A stretch of 64,000 nt of DNA from Ch67 sp041395845 (GTDB lineage Bacteria > Pseudomonadota > Gammaproteobacteria > Pseudomonadales > Ketobacteraceae), in assembly GCA_041395845.1 (NCBI GenBank), contig JAWKZS010000011.1:62001-126000 (forward strand), read 5' to 3'. Each line of letters begins with the position of its first letter. Within the stretch, counting starts at the first letter, position 1. A program made the translations under genes and the position numbers. The notes below the pieces were generated by a model. It saw only the letters and a program-made list of their open reading frames with translations, did no database searches and was not told the origin of the DNA. Of the stretch, positions 26,662-35,841 are shown piece by piece.

Positions 26662-28497
26662 ATGGCAGGCCGCATCCCCGAGGACTTTATCGACGACGTC
26701 CTCTCGCGCACGGATCTGGTGGAGCTGATTGACGGCTACGTCCACCTCAAGCGCACGGGGAAAAACTACGCGGCCTGCTGCCCGTTCCACCAGGAAAAGA
26801 CCCCCTCCTTTACCGTTTCACCCGACAAACAGTTCTATTACTGCTTCGGCTGCGGCGCCAGCGGCAACGCCATCGGCTTTCTGATGGATTACACCCGGCT
26901 CGGCTTTGTCGAGACCATCGAACTGCTGGCCCGCAATCTGGGCATGGAGATTCCGCGGGAAGAAGGCGTCACCCAGCAGCGGGACGACTTTCAGCCGCTC
27001 TACCGCATCCTGGAGCAGGCCGCCGCCTGGTTCGAACAGCAGCTGCGCAACCCCAAGGTCAAGGATCGCCCGGTAGGCTACCTGAAAAAGCGCGGCCTCG
27101 AAGGCAAGACCGCCAAGCACTTCCGCCTCGGCTACGCCCCCCAGGGCTGGGACAACCTGCTCACTGCGCTGGGCACCGATGCCAACCAGATCAAACACCT
27201 GATCAAGACCGGACTGCTGATCGAAAAGGAGCAGGGCGGCGCTTACGACCGCTTCCGCGACCGGGTGATGTTCCCGATCCGCGATAACCGGGGCAGGGTG
27301 ATCGCCTTTGGTGGCCGGGTGCTGGGAGACGACAAGCCCAAGTACCTGAACTCGCCGGAAACCCCGGTCTTCCATAAAGGAAGGGAACTGTACGGCCTCT
27401 GGGAAGCACGCCAGGCGAACAGCAAGCTGGCCCGGGTCGTGATCGTCGAAGGTTACATGGACGTGATCGCCCTGGCCCAGTTTGGTATCACTTATGCCGT
27501 AGCCACGCTCGGCACCGCCACCAGCCAGGAACATATCGAAAAGCTGTTCCGTCACACCGAAGAACTGGTGTTCTGTTTCGATGGCGACGACGCCGGCCGC
27601 CGCGCTGCCTGGCGGGCGCTGGAAAACACCCTGCCCTGCGCCAAGGACGGTCGCCAGGTGAAATTCCTGCTGCTGCCGGAAGGCGAAGACCCGGACACCC
27701 TGGTCCGCAGGGATGGCACCACCTATTTCGAAGGCCTGCTGGACGAAGCCACCCCGCTGTCGGAATTTTTCTTCCAGCAGCTGGCGTCAGAAGTGGATAC
27801 CCGCACCATGGACGGCCGTGCCCGCCTGGCCAGCCTCGCCAAACCCTACCTGGAAAAGCTGCCCCAGGGCGTGTTCCGGGAACTGATGCGGCAAAAACTC
27901 GGCGAGATCACCCAACTCAAGGACATCCGGCTGGAGGATGCGCCTCCCCCTGCCAGGGACCTGCCACCCCCGATCAGCGAAGTGCCACCGCACCTGAGCG
28001 ACCCCGGCTGGGAGACGCCGCCGCAGGACGCCCCAAGGCAACGACCGGCCCAGCGGCGGCCCTTCAAGCGCGTCGATAAGGCGCACGACCGCAAACTGGA
28101 AGTGCCGCTGGTCGAAAAGGCCGTCCGCGTACTGCTGACCTCGCCCCAGGAGGCCGCCAACATCGAGTTTCCGGCCGAACTTCGGGACCTCAACCTTCCT
28201 TATGTCAGCCTGCTGGTCAAACTGATCGACTATCTGCGCCACAAGCCGGATACCAGCACTGCCGCGATCCTAGGGCGCTGGCAGAACGAGGAGGAAGGCA
28301 ACGTCCTGTTCGAGCTGGCGGCCCAGGAATTCCTGCTGCCCCACCAGGAACAGACCCCTGAACTCGCGGACGCCCTGCGCCGCCTGCGCCTGCACAAGAT
28401 CGAGCAGGATCTGGATCAAATCATCGCCGAAGGGGTCAAAGACAAGGAACGTTTCAAACAGCTACTACACTTACAGAAGGAACTGTCTGGCAAGTGA
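26662..28497 (+). CDS. dnaG: DNA primase
   Basis: The 611-residue primase makes RNA primers for replication. The N-terminal CHC2 zinc finger uses C40, H43, C61 and C64. The catalytic TOPRIM core has VIVEGYMDVIAL and FCFDGDDAGRRA. A proline-rich linker near 430-470 leads to the C-terminal DnaB-binding helical domain. The start is four bases after the yqeY stop, so it is co-translated. Confidence 0.97.
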   Translation: MAGRIPEDFIDDVLSRTDLVELIDGYVHLKRTGKNYAACCPFHQEKTPSFTVSPDKQFYYCFGCGASGNAIGFLMDYTRLGFVETIELLARNLGMEIPREEGVTQQRDDFQPLYRILEQAAAWFEQQLRNPKVKDRPVGYLKKRGLEGKTAKHFRLGYAPQGWDNLLTALGTDANQIKHLIKTGLLIEKEQGGAYDRFRDRVMFPIRDNRGRVIAFGGRVLGDDKPKYLNSPETPVFHKGRELYGLWEARQANSKLARVVIVEGYMDVIALAQFGITYAVATLGTATSQEHIEKLFRHTEELVFCFDGDDAGRRAAWRALENTLPCAKDGRQVKFLLLPEGEDPDTLVRRDGTTYFEGLLDEATPLSEFFFQQLASEVDTRTMDGRARLASLAKPYLEKLPQGVFRELMRQKLGEITQLKDIRLEDAPPPARDLPPPISEVPPHLSDPGWETPPQDAPRQRPAQRRPFKRVDKAHDRKLEVPLVEKAVRVLLTSPQEAANIEFPAELRDLNLPYVSLLVKLIDYLRHKPDTSTAAILGRWQNEEEGNVLFELAAQEFLLPHQEQTPELADALRRLRLHKIEQDLDQIIAEGVKDKERFKQLLHLQKELSGK

Positions 28498-28580
28498 ATA
28501 GCTTCACCGCCACTTTCTTACGGACTGCAGCAACCTTACTACATTAGCCAGGACGCCGAGCGGGGCACAATGGGATCGTG

Positions 28581-28609
28581 TGGCAAGCCACCTCCGATGC
28601 CTGTATAAT
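28581..28609 (+). promoter_or_regulatory. internal promoter before rpoD
   Basis: A consensus TATAAT (28604-28609) is preceded at 17 bases by TGGCAA, a poor -35. An internal rpoD promoter is usual in this operon. Confidence 0.5.
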
Positions 28610-28647
28610 GCCGCGTTCTTCGCGCACCTGGACGGAATGGGCACTTC

Positions 28648-30519
28648 ATGACGACTGACAAAGAACAGCAAAAGTCTCAGCTCAAGCAGTTGATTACCCG
28701 CGGAAAAGAACAAGGCTACCTGACCTACGCCGAGGTCAATGACCACCTGCCGGCGGACATCACCGATCCGGATCAGATCGAAGACATCATTGGCATGATC
28801 AACGACATGGGCATTCCTGTGCACGAAATTGCACCGGAAACCGATGAACTGTTGCTCAACGACAATGCCGCCACCACTGACGAAGACGTCGCCGAAGAAG
28901 CCGCCGCCGCTCTGGCCTCTGTGGAAAGCGAGCCTGGCCGCACCACTGACCCTGTACGCATGTACATGCGCGAAATGGGCACCGTGGAACTGCTGACCCG
29001 GGAAGGCGAAATCGTCATCGCCAAGCGCATCGAAGAAGGCATCCGCCAGGTCATGCACTCGCTGGCCTACTGGCCCGGTCACGTGGATACCCTGCTCAAC
29101 GAATATGAGCGCATCATGGGTACTGAAGAACGGCGCCTGTCCGATCTGATCAGCGGCTTCATTGACCCCAATGCCGATGACGCACCGGTTGCAGAAGAAG
29201 TCGAGCTCGAGATCCCCGAACCCGCCGCCAAAGCGAATGGCGACGAAGAGGAAGAAGAGGAATCCGACGGCGACAGCAGCTCCGACAGCAGCGAAGATGC
29301 CAATATCGATCCCGAAGTGGCCCGCCAAAACTTCGAGGAACTGGGCAAGCTACAGCAGAAGGCGCTGCAGCTGACCAACAAGCACGGCCGCGAATCGAAA
29401 AAGACCGAAGCTGCCCTGCAGGCCATGGCGGATCACTTTGTCACGTTCAAGCTGGTACCCCGCCTGTACGACGAAATGGTCAGCCAGATCCGTTCTACCC
29501 TGGACAGCATCCGCGCCAGCGAGCGCGTGATCATGAACCAGTGCATTCGCCTGGCCAAAATGCCGCGCAAGAATTTCATCAAGAGCTTCCCCGGCAATGA
29601 AGTCAATCTGGAATGGATTGACGGCCTGATCAAGTCCAACAAGCCCTACTCGGCCGCACTGGAAATCGTCAAGCCCGAAGTGCTGCGCGCCCAGCGCAGA
29701 ATCCAGGCACTGGAAGAGCAGATCGGCCTGACCATCCCGGAAATCAAGGAAGTAAACCGTCGCCTGTCCATCGGTGAAGCCAAGGCCCGCCGCGCGAAGA
29801 AGGAAATGGTCGAAGCCAACCTGCGTCTGGTAATTTCCATCGCCAAGAAGTACACGAACCGCGGCCTGCAGTTCCTCGACCTGATTCAGGAAGGCAACAT
29901 CGGCCTGATGAAAGCGGTGGACAAGTTCGAATACCGTCGCGGTTACAAGTTCTCGACCTACGCCACCTGGTGGATCCGTCAGGCCATTACCCGTTCCATC
30001 GCGGATCAGGCCCGCACCATCCGTATTCCGGTGCACATGATCGAAACGATCAACAAGCTGAACCGGGTATCCCGCCAGATGCTGCAGGAAATGGGCCGCG
30101 AGCCTACACCGGAAGAACTGGGTATTCGCCTTGATATGCCGGAAGACAAGGTACGCAAGGTGCTGAAGATCGCCAAGGAACCCATCTCGATGGAAACCCC
30201 GATCGGCGACGACGAAGATTCGCATCTGGGGGATTTCATCGAGGACACCACCATCGAGTCCCCGATCGAATCCGCTACTATCGAAGGTCTGCGCGAAGCC
30301 ACCCGTGCGGTACTGGCCGGCCTTACCGCACGCGAAGCGAAAGTGCTGAGCATGCGTTTTGGTATCGACATGAACACGGACCACACCCTGGAAGAAGTCG
30401 GCAAGCAGTTCGACGTGACCCGGGAGCGTATCCGTCAGATTGAAGCCAAAGCCCTGCGTAAACTGCGTCACCCAAGCCGCTCAGAGCATCTGCGCAGCTT
30501 CCTGGACAGCGAGAGCTGA
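28648..30519 (+). CDS. rpoD: RNA polymerase primary sigma factor (sigma-70)
   Basis: The 623-residue product has region 1.1 at the N terminus and the long non-conserved acidic region with a Glu/Ser-rich stretch near residues 195-215. Region 2 (FLDLIQEGNIGLMKAVDKFEY, promoter -10 contacts in YATWWIRQAI), region 3 and region 4 with the HTH TREXIRQIEAKALRKL (TRERIRQIEAKALRKL) follow. It directs housekeeping transcription. It is the last gene of the operon and is followed by an IR that overlaps the tRNA promoter. Confidence 0.98.
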   Translation: MTTDKEQQKSQLKQLITRGKEQGYLTYAEVNDHLPADITDPDQIEDIIGMINDMGIPVHEIAPETDELLLNDNAATTDEDVAEEAAAALASVESEPGRTTDPVRMYMREMGTVELLTREGEIVIAKRIEEGIRQVMHSLAYWPGHVDTLLNEYERIMGTEERRLSDLISGFIDPNADDAPVAEEVELEIPEPAAKANGDEEEEEESDGDSSSDSSEDANIDPEVARQNFEELGKLQQKALQLTNKHGRESKKTEAALQAMADHFVTFKLVPRLYDEMVSQIRSTLDSIRASERVIMNQCIRLAKMPRKNFIKSFPGNEVNLEWIDGLIKSNKPYSAALEIVKPEVLRAQRRIQALEEQIGLTIPEIKEVNRRLSIGEAKARRAKKEMVEANLRLVISIAKKYTNRGLQFLDLIQEGNIGLMKAVDKFEYRRGYKFSTYATWWIRQAITRSIADQARTIRIPVHMIETINKLNRVSRQMLQEMGREPTPEELGIRLDMPEDKVRKVLKIAKEPISMETPIGDDEDSHLGDFIEDTTIESPIESATIEGLREATRAVLAGLTAREAKVLSMRFGIDMNTDHTLEEVGKQFDVTRERIRQIEAKALRKLRHPSRSEHLRSFLDSES

Positions 30520-30541
30520 TTCCTCTCCGCATCGCCGAACA

Positions 30542-30582
30542 AGTGGCGCTGATTTGCCAAGGTCTTTATAATCAGCGCCACT
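30542..30582. promoter_or_regulatory. 13-bp inverted repeat with TATAAT between rpoD and the first tRNA
   Basis: AGTGGCGCTGATT (30542-30554) pairs perfectly with AATCAGCGCCACT (30570-30582). The right arm begins inside a consensus TATAAT (30567-30572) about 28 bases before the tRNA. It could end rpoD transcripts, mark the tRNA promoter, or both. Confidence 0.5.
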
Positions 30583-30599
30583 CTGTATTCTCCCTTTCA

Positions 30600-30676
30600 G
30601 GGCCTGTAGCTCAGTTGGTCAGAGCGCGCGACTCATAATCGCTCGGTCCTCGGTTCAAGTCCGAGCAGGCCCACCA
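30600..30676 (+). tRNA. tRNA with CAT anticodon, probably tRNA-Ile2 (first copy)
   Basis: The 77-base cloverleaf has acceptor stem GGGCCTG/CAGGCCC, D arm GCTC/GAGC, anticodon loop CTCATAA, T arm CTCGG/CCGAG and an encoded CCA. The anticodon arm (GCGACTCATAATCGCT) matches the minor isoleucine tRNA, whose C34 is changed to lysidine, rather than elongator tRNA-Met. A naive call from the anticodon would be Met. Confidence 0.9.
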
Positions 30677-30710
30677 CGGTCGAACCCCGATTCAACACCA
30701 GTGTTCGGGA

Positions 30711-30768
30711 AAGCATAGTTTGGCCGCTTTGGCCAAACTATGGTTGCCTAGATAAGCATAGTTTGGCC
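30711..30768. repeat. triple AAGCATAGTTTGGCC repeat with palindrome between the two tRNAs
   Basis: CATAGTTTGGCC at 30714-30725 is mirrored by GGCCAAACTATG at 30731-30742 across five bases. The direct 15-mer AAGCATAGTTTGGCC recurs at 30754-30768. This is a perfect 12-bp hairpin plus a third copy in 58 bases. It may be a recombination or binding site at the island edge. Confidence 0.6.
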
Positions 30769-30790
30769 AAAATACGGCAGACAAAAAAAT

Positions 30791-30867
30791 GGGCCTTTAG
30801 CTCAGTTGGTTAGAGCGCGCGACTCATAATCGCTCGGTCCCCGGTTCGAGCCCGGGAAGGCCCACCA
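30791..30867 (+). tRNA. tRNA with CAT anticodon, probably tRNA-Ile2 (second copy)
   Basis: The 77-base cloverleaf has acceptor GGGCCTT/AAGGCCC, an anticodon arm identical to that of the first copy, T arm CCCGG/CCGGG and an encoded CCA. It differs from the first copy in the acceptor and T stems with compensating changes, so both look functional. It borders the defence island, a usual place for integration. Confidence 0.9.
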
Positions 30868-31207
30868 TCTTCATGCAACATCTAACTTAATTGTTGCTGC
30901 GACCATAGATTGTCCGCCTTTTCTCGCCCCCCCTACCGAAAACCTTCCTTTGCTATTAACACTCCCTTTCCTATCAAGCGTGGCATTTCGCACTCGGGTT
31001 CCGTTGAGCTTTCTCGTGCCAATCTACAAATTACGCGCAATTACGCATATGGCGCGTAACTCCGCTTAATTTAGAAAATCTTCAGTGCGCATTTCTAAAA
31101 ATCAGCACGGCATAATTCAACTTCAACTCACAAAATACCAATCAAATATCAAGTTCGTGATATGCTCTTTGGTAATTTAAGACCTACTATCAGCCAGAGG
31201 CACAGCC
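30868..31207. promoter_or_regulatory. island-edge intergenic region with two inverted repeats before the HTH gene
   Basis: No gene is seen. TTACGCGC (31031-31038) is mirrored by GCGCGTAA (31052-31059). A compound inverted repeat, TACCAA/ATATCA then TGATAT/TTGGTA, covers 31136-31174, 34 bases before the regulator start. The second is a good candidate operator for that regulator. Confidence 0.45.
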
Positions 31208-31447
31208 ATGATCCGCTGCCATCTCGCCCGCATGATGGGCGAGCACAAGATGCGTATTGCCGACGTTGCCAGAGAAACCGGCCTCAGCCGCGCCACCGTC
31301 ACGCTGCTCTATAAGGAGACGGCCCAGAAAGTGGATCTGGAGGCGCTCGATAAATTGTGCGAGTTATTCGACTGTGGCATTTCTGAGCTGCTAGAACGTA
31401 CGGCGCCGACCACAAACAAACATCAAACTCTTGACGCCAATCATTAG
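31208..31447 (+). CDS. small XRE/Cro-type HTH regulator
   Basis: The 79-residue product is almost only a helix-turn-helix: MRIADVARETGLSRATVTLLY carries the recognition helix, and LEALDKLCELFDCGISELLE is the usual XRE ending. Small regulators of this kind control restriction or defence operons. It precedes hsdR by 15 bases in the same direction, behind GAGG. An inverted repeat upstream is its likely binding site. The first 28 residues recur, with 24 identities, in a broken copy at 44361-44444 on the far side of the restriction locus. Confidence 0.82.
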   Translation: MIRCHLARMMGEHKMRIADVARETGLSRATVTLLYKETAQKVDLEALDKLCELFDCGISELLERTAPTTNKHQTLDANH

Positions 31448-31462
31448 ACAGGCAAGTGGAAC

Positions 31463-34285
31463 ATGGTCAATCAGAATCCAGAACAAAAAGCCCGTGACCA
31501 GATAGACTCTCTGCTCGCGCAAGCGGGATGGGTCGTGCAGGACAAAAAGAAAATCGATTTCTCTGCTTCCACGGGTGTGGCCGTCCGCGAATACCAAACT
31601 GATGTTGGCCCTGCTGATTACGTGCTGTTTGTAGACAAGCAAGCAGTGGGTGTAATTGAAGCCAAACCCGAAGCCTGGGGTGAAAAGATCACCACGGTCG
31701 AAGATCAGTCTCAAGGGTATGCCAATGCCACATTGAAATGGGCAAACAATAGCCAGCCTTTGCGCTTCGTGTATGAAAGCACGGGAGTCATTATCCGCTT
31801 TACTGATGGTTTAGATCCACACCCACGTTCCCGCGAAGTGTTTAACTTCCACCGCCCTGAAACGCTTGCCAAGTGGCTTAAAGAACTCAAAAGTCTGCGG
31901 GGCCGTTTGCAGGATTTCCAACCATTGATCAAAGAAGGTCTGCGTAAGTGCCAGATTAAAGCTATCACCAACCTGGAAGAGTCCTTCAAACAAGACAAAC
32001 CCCGCGCCTTGGTTCAGATGGCCACCGGCTCCGGCAAAACGTTTACCGCGATTACCTCAAGTTATCGCTTATTAAAAGAACCCGTCAGCGCTAATCGCAT
32101 TCTTTTTTTGGTAGATACGAAGAACTTGGGCGAACAGGCAGAGCAAGAGTTCATGAGCTTCGTGCCGAACGACGATAACCGCAAATTCACTGAGCTCTAC
32201 ACGGTACAGCGACTGAAGAATCAATACATCGCCAAAGATGCCCAGGTCTGTATCAGCACCATCCAGCGCATGTATTCGATTTTAAAAGACGAACCGCTAG
32301 ACGAATCACTCGAAGAGCAGAACCCGGCAGAGCAATTCACCAAGCCCAAAGAGCCACTGCCGGTCGTGTACAACGAAAAGATCCCGCCCGAGTTTTTCGA
32401 TGTGATTATCATTGATGAATGCCACCGCTCAATTTACAACCTCTGGCGGCAGGTATTGGAGTATTTTGATGCCTATCTGGTTGGTCTGACCGCCACGCCT
32501 GACAATCGAACTTATGGTTTCTTCCGCAAAAATGTCGTCAGCGAATACGACCATGAAAAAGCCGTGGCCGACGGCGTTAACGTCGGTAACGAGATCTTTG
32601 TCATCGAAACCGAAAAGACCAAGCAGGGCGGCAAGATCGAAGCCAAACAGCAGGTAGAAAGGCGCGAGCGCACGACTCGTCGTAAGCGCTGGGAGCAACA
32701 AGATCAGGACGAAGCCTACACGGCCAAACAGCTTGATCGCGATATTGTTAACCCTGACCAAATCCGCACCGTCATTAAAACCTTCAGGGACGCACTACCG
32801 ACCATTTTCCCTGGTCGCTATTTAGATGGAAAACACGAGGTACCCAAAACCCTGATTTTTGCCAAAACTGACAGCCACGCCGATGACATCATTCAAACCG
32901 TGCGTGAGGAGTTTGGCGAAAGCAACCAGTTTTGCAAAAAGGTCACCTACCGTGTTGCCAATGACAAAACCGATGCCGAAGGCAACGTCATTCAAAAAGG
33001 TGAGGACCCGAAATCCGTGCTCGCCCAGTTCCGCAATGACTATTACCCACGCATAGCAGTCACGGTCGATATGATTGCCACGGGCACTGACGTCAAGGCG
33101 CTGGAATGCTTGCTGTTTATGCGCGATGTTAAAAGCAAAAACTACTTTGAACAAATGAAGGGGCGCGGCACCCGCACACTGGATAAAGACAGCCTGCAAA
33201 AGGTCACGCCATCGGCCCAGAGCGCCAAAACCCACTATGTCATTGTTGATGCCATTGGCGTCACCAAGTCGGTAAAAACTGCCAGCCAACCGCTGATCAC
33301 CAAGCCAAGCGTGCCGCTGAAAGACCTGGCTATGGGCGTGATGATGGGGGCGAGTGACAGCGATACGGTTTCATCACTGGCCGGGCGCTTGGCGCGACTA
33401 GACAAACAACTGGATGACAAAGAACGTGCCCGCATTGCGGAAAAGGCCGGTGGCACACCACTCCTGATGATTGTGGGTGAACTTTTCAACGCCATTGACG
33501 GTGACCGCGTAGAACAAAAAGCATTGGAAATGGTCGGCCAACCTGTTGGAACTGACCCCGGTGACGATGCCCGCAATAAGGCTCAGCAGCAGCTGGTCAG
33601 TCAGGTAGCCAATGTGTTTAACGGGGAATTGATCGAACTGATTGATTCCATCCGCCGCGATAAAGAACAGACCATTGTTTACGACGATCTCGACACCGTA
33701 CTCAAAGCCGAGTGGGATGGTGAAACCACTGAAAACGCCAAGGTGCTTACCCAGGAGTTTGCGGATTACTTGAAAGAACAAGCAGATGCAATTGATGCGC
33801 TCATCATCTACTTCAACACGCCTGCACGCCGCAGCGAAGTAACCTACCCACAAATCAAAGCCCTGCTGGAAAAGCTCAAGCAGGATCGCCCCAAGCTAGC
33901 ACCGTTACGCATCTGGCAGGCTTACGCTCACCTCGATAATTACACGGGCGAGAATCCACTGACTGAGCTTACCGCCTTGGTGGCGCTGGTTCGCCGAGTG
34001 TGCGGCATCGATAGCGCAATCACGCCCTTTGGTAGCACCGTAAGAAAGAATTTTCAGGATTGGATCATGAAGTACCACTCAGGTAATTCAGAAAAATTTA
34101 ATGAACAACAAATGCAATGGCTGCAAGCCATTCGCGACCATATCGCCAGCTCCTTTCACTTTGAACGCGATGATCTGGATATGACGCCCTTCGATGCCAA
34201 AGGCGGATTAGTGGGTATGTATCAGCAATTTGGCGACAAAATGGACTGGGTGATTGAAGAGCTGAACCGGGAGTTGGTGGCGTGA
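31463..34285 (+). CDS. hsdR: type I restriction enzyme, R subunit (HsdR)
   Basis: The 940-residue subunit translocates and cuts unmethylated DNA. The N-terminal PD-(D/E)xK nuclease core is seen in ADYVLFVDKQAVGVIEAKPE. The helicase motor has Walker A GSGKT with K192 (MATGSGKT) and a DECH box at 318-321, followed by SF2 motifs (LTATPDN, ATGTDVKALECLLF). The C terminus is the EcoEI-like helical region that binds the methylase. Its stop overlaps the GTG start of hsdS (GTGA). Confidence 0.95.
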   Translation: MVNQNPEQKARDQIDSLLAQAGWVVQDKKKIDFSASTGVAVREYQTDVGPADYVLFVDKQAVGVIEAKPEAWGEKITTVEDQSQGYANATLKWANNSQPLRFVYESTGVIIRFTDGLDPHPRSREVFNFHRPETLAKWLKELKSLRGRLQDFQPLIKEGLRKCQIKAITNLEESFKQDKPRALVQMATGSGKTFTAITSSYRLLKEPVSANRILFLVDTKNLGEQAEQEFMSFVPNDDNRKFTELYTVQRLKNQYIAKDAQVCISTIQRMYSILKDEPLDESLEEQNPAEQFTKPKEPLPVVYNEKIPPEFFDVIIIDECHRSIYNLWRQVLEYFDAYLVGLTATPDNRTYGFFRKNVVSEYDHEKAVADGVNVGNEIFVIETEKTKQGGKIEAKQQVERRERTTRRKRWEQQDQDEAYTAKQLDRDIVNPDQIRTVIKTFRDALPTIFPGRYLDGKHEVPKTLIFAKTDSHADDIIQTVREEFGESNQFCKKVTYRVANDKTDAEGNVIQKGEDPKSVLAQFRNDYYPRIAVTVDMIATGTDVKALECLLFMRDVKSKNYFEQMKGRGTRTLDKDSLQKVTPSAQSAKTHYVIVDAIGVTKSVKTASQPLITKPSVPLKDLAMGVMMGASDSDTVSSLAGRLARLDKQLDDKERARIAEKAGGTPLLMIVGELFNAIDGDRVEQKALEMVGQPVGTDPGDDARNKAQQQLVSQVANVFNGELIELIDSIRRDKEQTIVYDDLDTVLKAEWDGETTENAKVLTQEFADYLKEQADAIDALIIYFNTPARRSEVTYPQIKALLEKLKQDRPKLAPLRIWQAYAHLDNYTGENPLTELTALVALVRRVCGIDSAITPFGSTVRKNFQDWIMKYHSGNSEKFNEQQMQWLQAIRDHIASSFHFERDDLDMTPFDAKGGLVGMYQQFGDKMDWVIEELNRELVA

Positions 34286-35841
34286 TCAAAGAGCAATTAC
34301 CAGACTCATGGATAGTCACCCCGCTCAGCGAGATCGCGGCCATCAACCCTACAATAGACAAAAGGAATATTGATGATGAAACTCTCGTTTCCTTTGTACC
34401 TATGCCAGCAGTGGAAGCAGAATCTGGTCGTATAGATATCTCGATTTGTAGACACTTCAAAGAAGTCAAAAAGGGATATACAGGATTTTTAGAAAGAGAC
34501 GTGATTTTCGCGAAAATCACACCCAGCATGGAAAATTTAAAAGTAGCAGTAATTACGAAGCTCAAAAATGATCTAGGTTTCGGCTCTACCGAATTTCATG
34601 TCATCAGAGCTCCTGTAGAAGTCTCGCCGGAGTTTTTATATTACTACGTATCTTCAAAGTGGTTTCGTGTTGAGGCTGAGCACAATATGACAGGTGCTGT
34701 AGGACAGCGCCGCGTGCCAACTTCATTTTTAGAGACAACACCTTTTCCACTGCCTCCAACCAACGAGCAAAAACGCATTGTCGCCAAAATCGAAGAGCTC
34801 TTCTCAGAGCTAGATAACGGCATCGCCGCGCTGAAAACCGCCCGCGAGCAACTCAAAGTTTACCGTCAGGCTGTGCTCAAACACGCCTTTGAAGGCAAGC
34901 TCACCGCAAAGTGGCGTGAAGAGAACGCCGACAACCTGGAATCCCCGGAGCAACTCCTCGCCCGAATTCAACAGGAACGCGAAGCCCGCTACCAGCAGCA
35001 ACTGGCAGAATGGAAAGCCGCTGTTAAGACATGGGAAGAGCAAGGTAAAGAAGGGAAAAAGCCGGGGAAACCTAAACAGCTAAAAGTTTGGGGTGAATTG
35101 CAAAAAGACGTATTAACCAAACTGCCTATAATTCCCGATTCTTGGGCCTGGGAAAAATTGGGTTTTTTAACTACTGGTGTTGAATATGGTACGTCTGCAA
35201 AGTCTTCGGAAAGTGGTCTAACGCCTGTAATCCGCATGGGCAATTTGCAGAATGGAAGCATTGATTGGTCAGATCTTGTTTACACTTCGGATTCAGAAGA
35301 GATTGAAAAATACTCTCTTAGAAAAAATGACGTGCTCTTCAATCGAACCAACAGCCCAGAGCTTGTCGGAAAAACTGCAAAGTATAAGGGCGAACGGCCC
35401 GCTCTATTTGCTGGATACTTAATAAGAGTTAATCAGATTGAGGCTATCGCCCTGCCTGACTATGTTAACTATTTTTTAAATTCCCCAATTGCCAAACAAT
35501 ATGGAAACAGCGTTAAGACTGATGGAGTTAACCAATCAAACATTAATGGTGAAAAACTCCAAAACTATCCTTTTCCATTTTGCTCAATCGAGGAGCAATC
35601 AGTTATCGTTGAGATGCTAGAAGAAAAGCTTTCGTTAACTGATGCGAGCCTGCAAGACATTGCGGTTCAGCTTGGTAAAGCTGAAACCCTACGCCAATCC
35701 ATCCTAAAAAAAGCCTTCTCCGGCCAGCTGGTACCCCAAGACCCTAACGACGAACCTGCTAGTGAGCTGTTGGCACGTATACAAGCTGAAAGAGAAGCCA
35801 CCAAGACTAAGAACACTAAAAAGGCAAGGAAGGCAAAATGA
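34282..35841 (+). CDS. hsdS: type I restriction enzyme, specificity subunit (HsdS)
   Basis: The 519-residue subunit reads the bipartite DNA target. Two variable target-recognition domains (about 1-155 and 270-440) each precede a conserved long-helix segment: NEQKRIVAKIEELFSELD and EEQSVIVEMLEEKLSL. The ends of the helices are also repeated (QAVLKHAFEGKL, QSILKKAFSGQL). It starts with GTG at 34282 overlapping hsdR, and its stop overlaps the next ATG. The methylase partner is unusually far away, at 42612. Confidence 0.93.
   Translation: MIKEQLPDSWIVTPLSEIAAINPTIDKRNIDDETLVSFVPMPAVEAESGRIDISICRHFKEVKKGYTGFLERDVIFAKITPSMENLKVAVITKLKNDLGFGSTEFHVIRAPVEVSPEFLYYYVSSKWFRVEAEHNMTGAVGQRRVPTSFLETTPFPLPPTNEQKRIVAKIEELFSELDNGIAALKTAREQLKVYRQAVLKHAFEGKLTAKWREENADNLESPEQLLARIQQEREARYQQQLAEWKAAVKTWEEQGKEGKKPGKPKQLKVWGELQKDVLTKLPIIPDSWAWEKLGFLTTGVEYGTSAKSSESGLTPVIRMGNLQNGSIDWSDLVYTSDSEEIEKYSLRKNDVLFNRTNSPELVGKTAKYKGERPALFAGYLIRVNQIEAIALPDYVNYFLNSPIAKQYGNSVKTDGVNQSNINGEKLQNYPFPFCSIEEQSVIVEMLEEKLSLTDASLQDIAVQLGKAETLRQSILKKAFSGQLVPQDPNDEPASELLARIQAEREATKTKNTKKARKAK

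Noticed and set aside
30600..30867. Annotation of both tRNAs as tRNA-Met
   Set aside because: The anticodon is CAT, but the anticodon arm resembles the minor isoleucine tRNA read through lysidine; the Met call rests on the anticodon alone.
30900..30925. GGCGGACAAT on the minus strand, equal to part of the Tn7 end
   Set aside because: The TGTG that begins Tn7 ends is missing, the orientation points away from the transposase genes, and no matching copy was found near 49-50 kb; probably chance.
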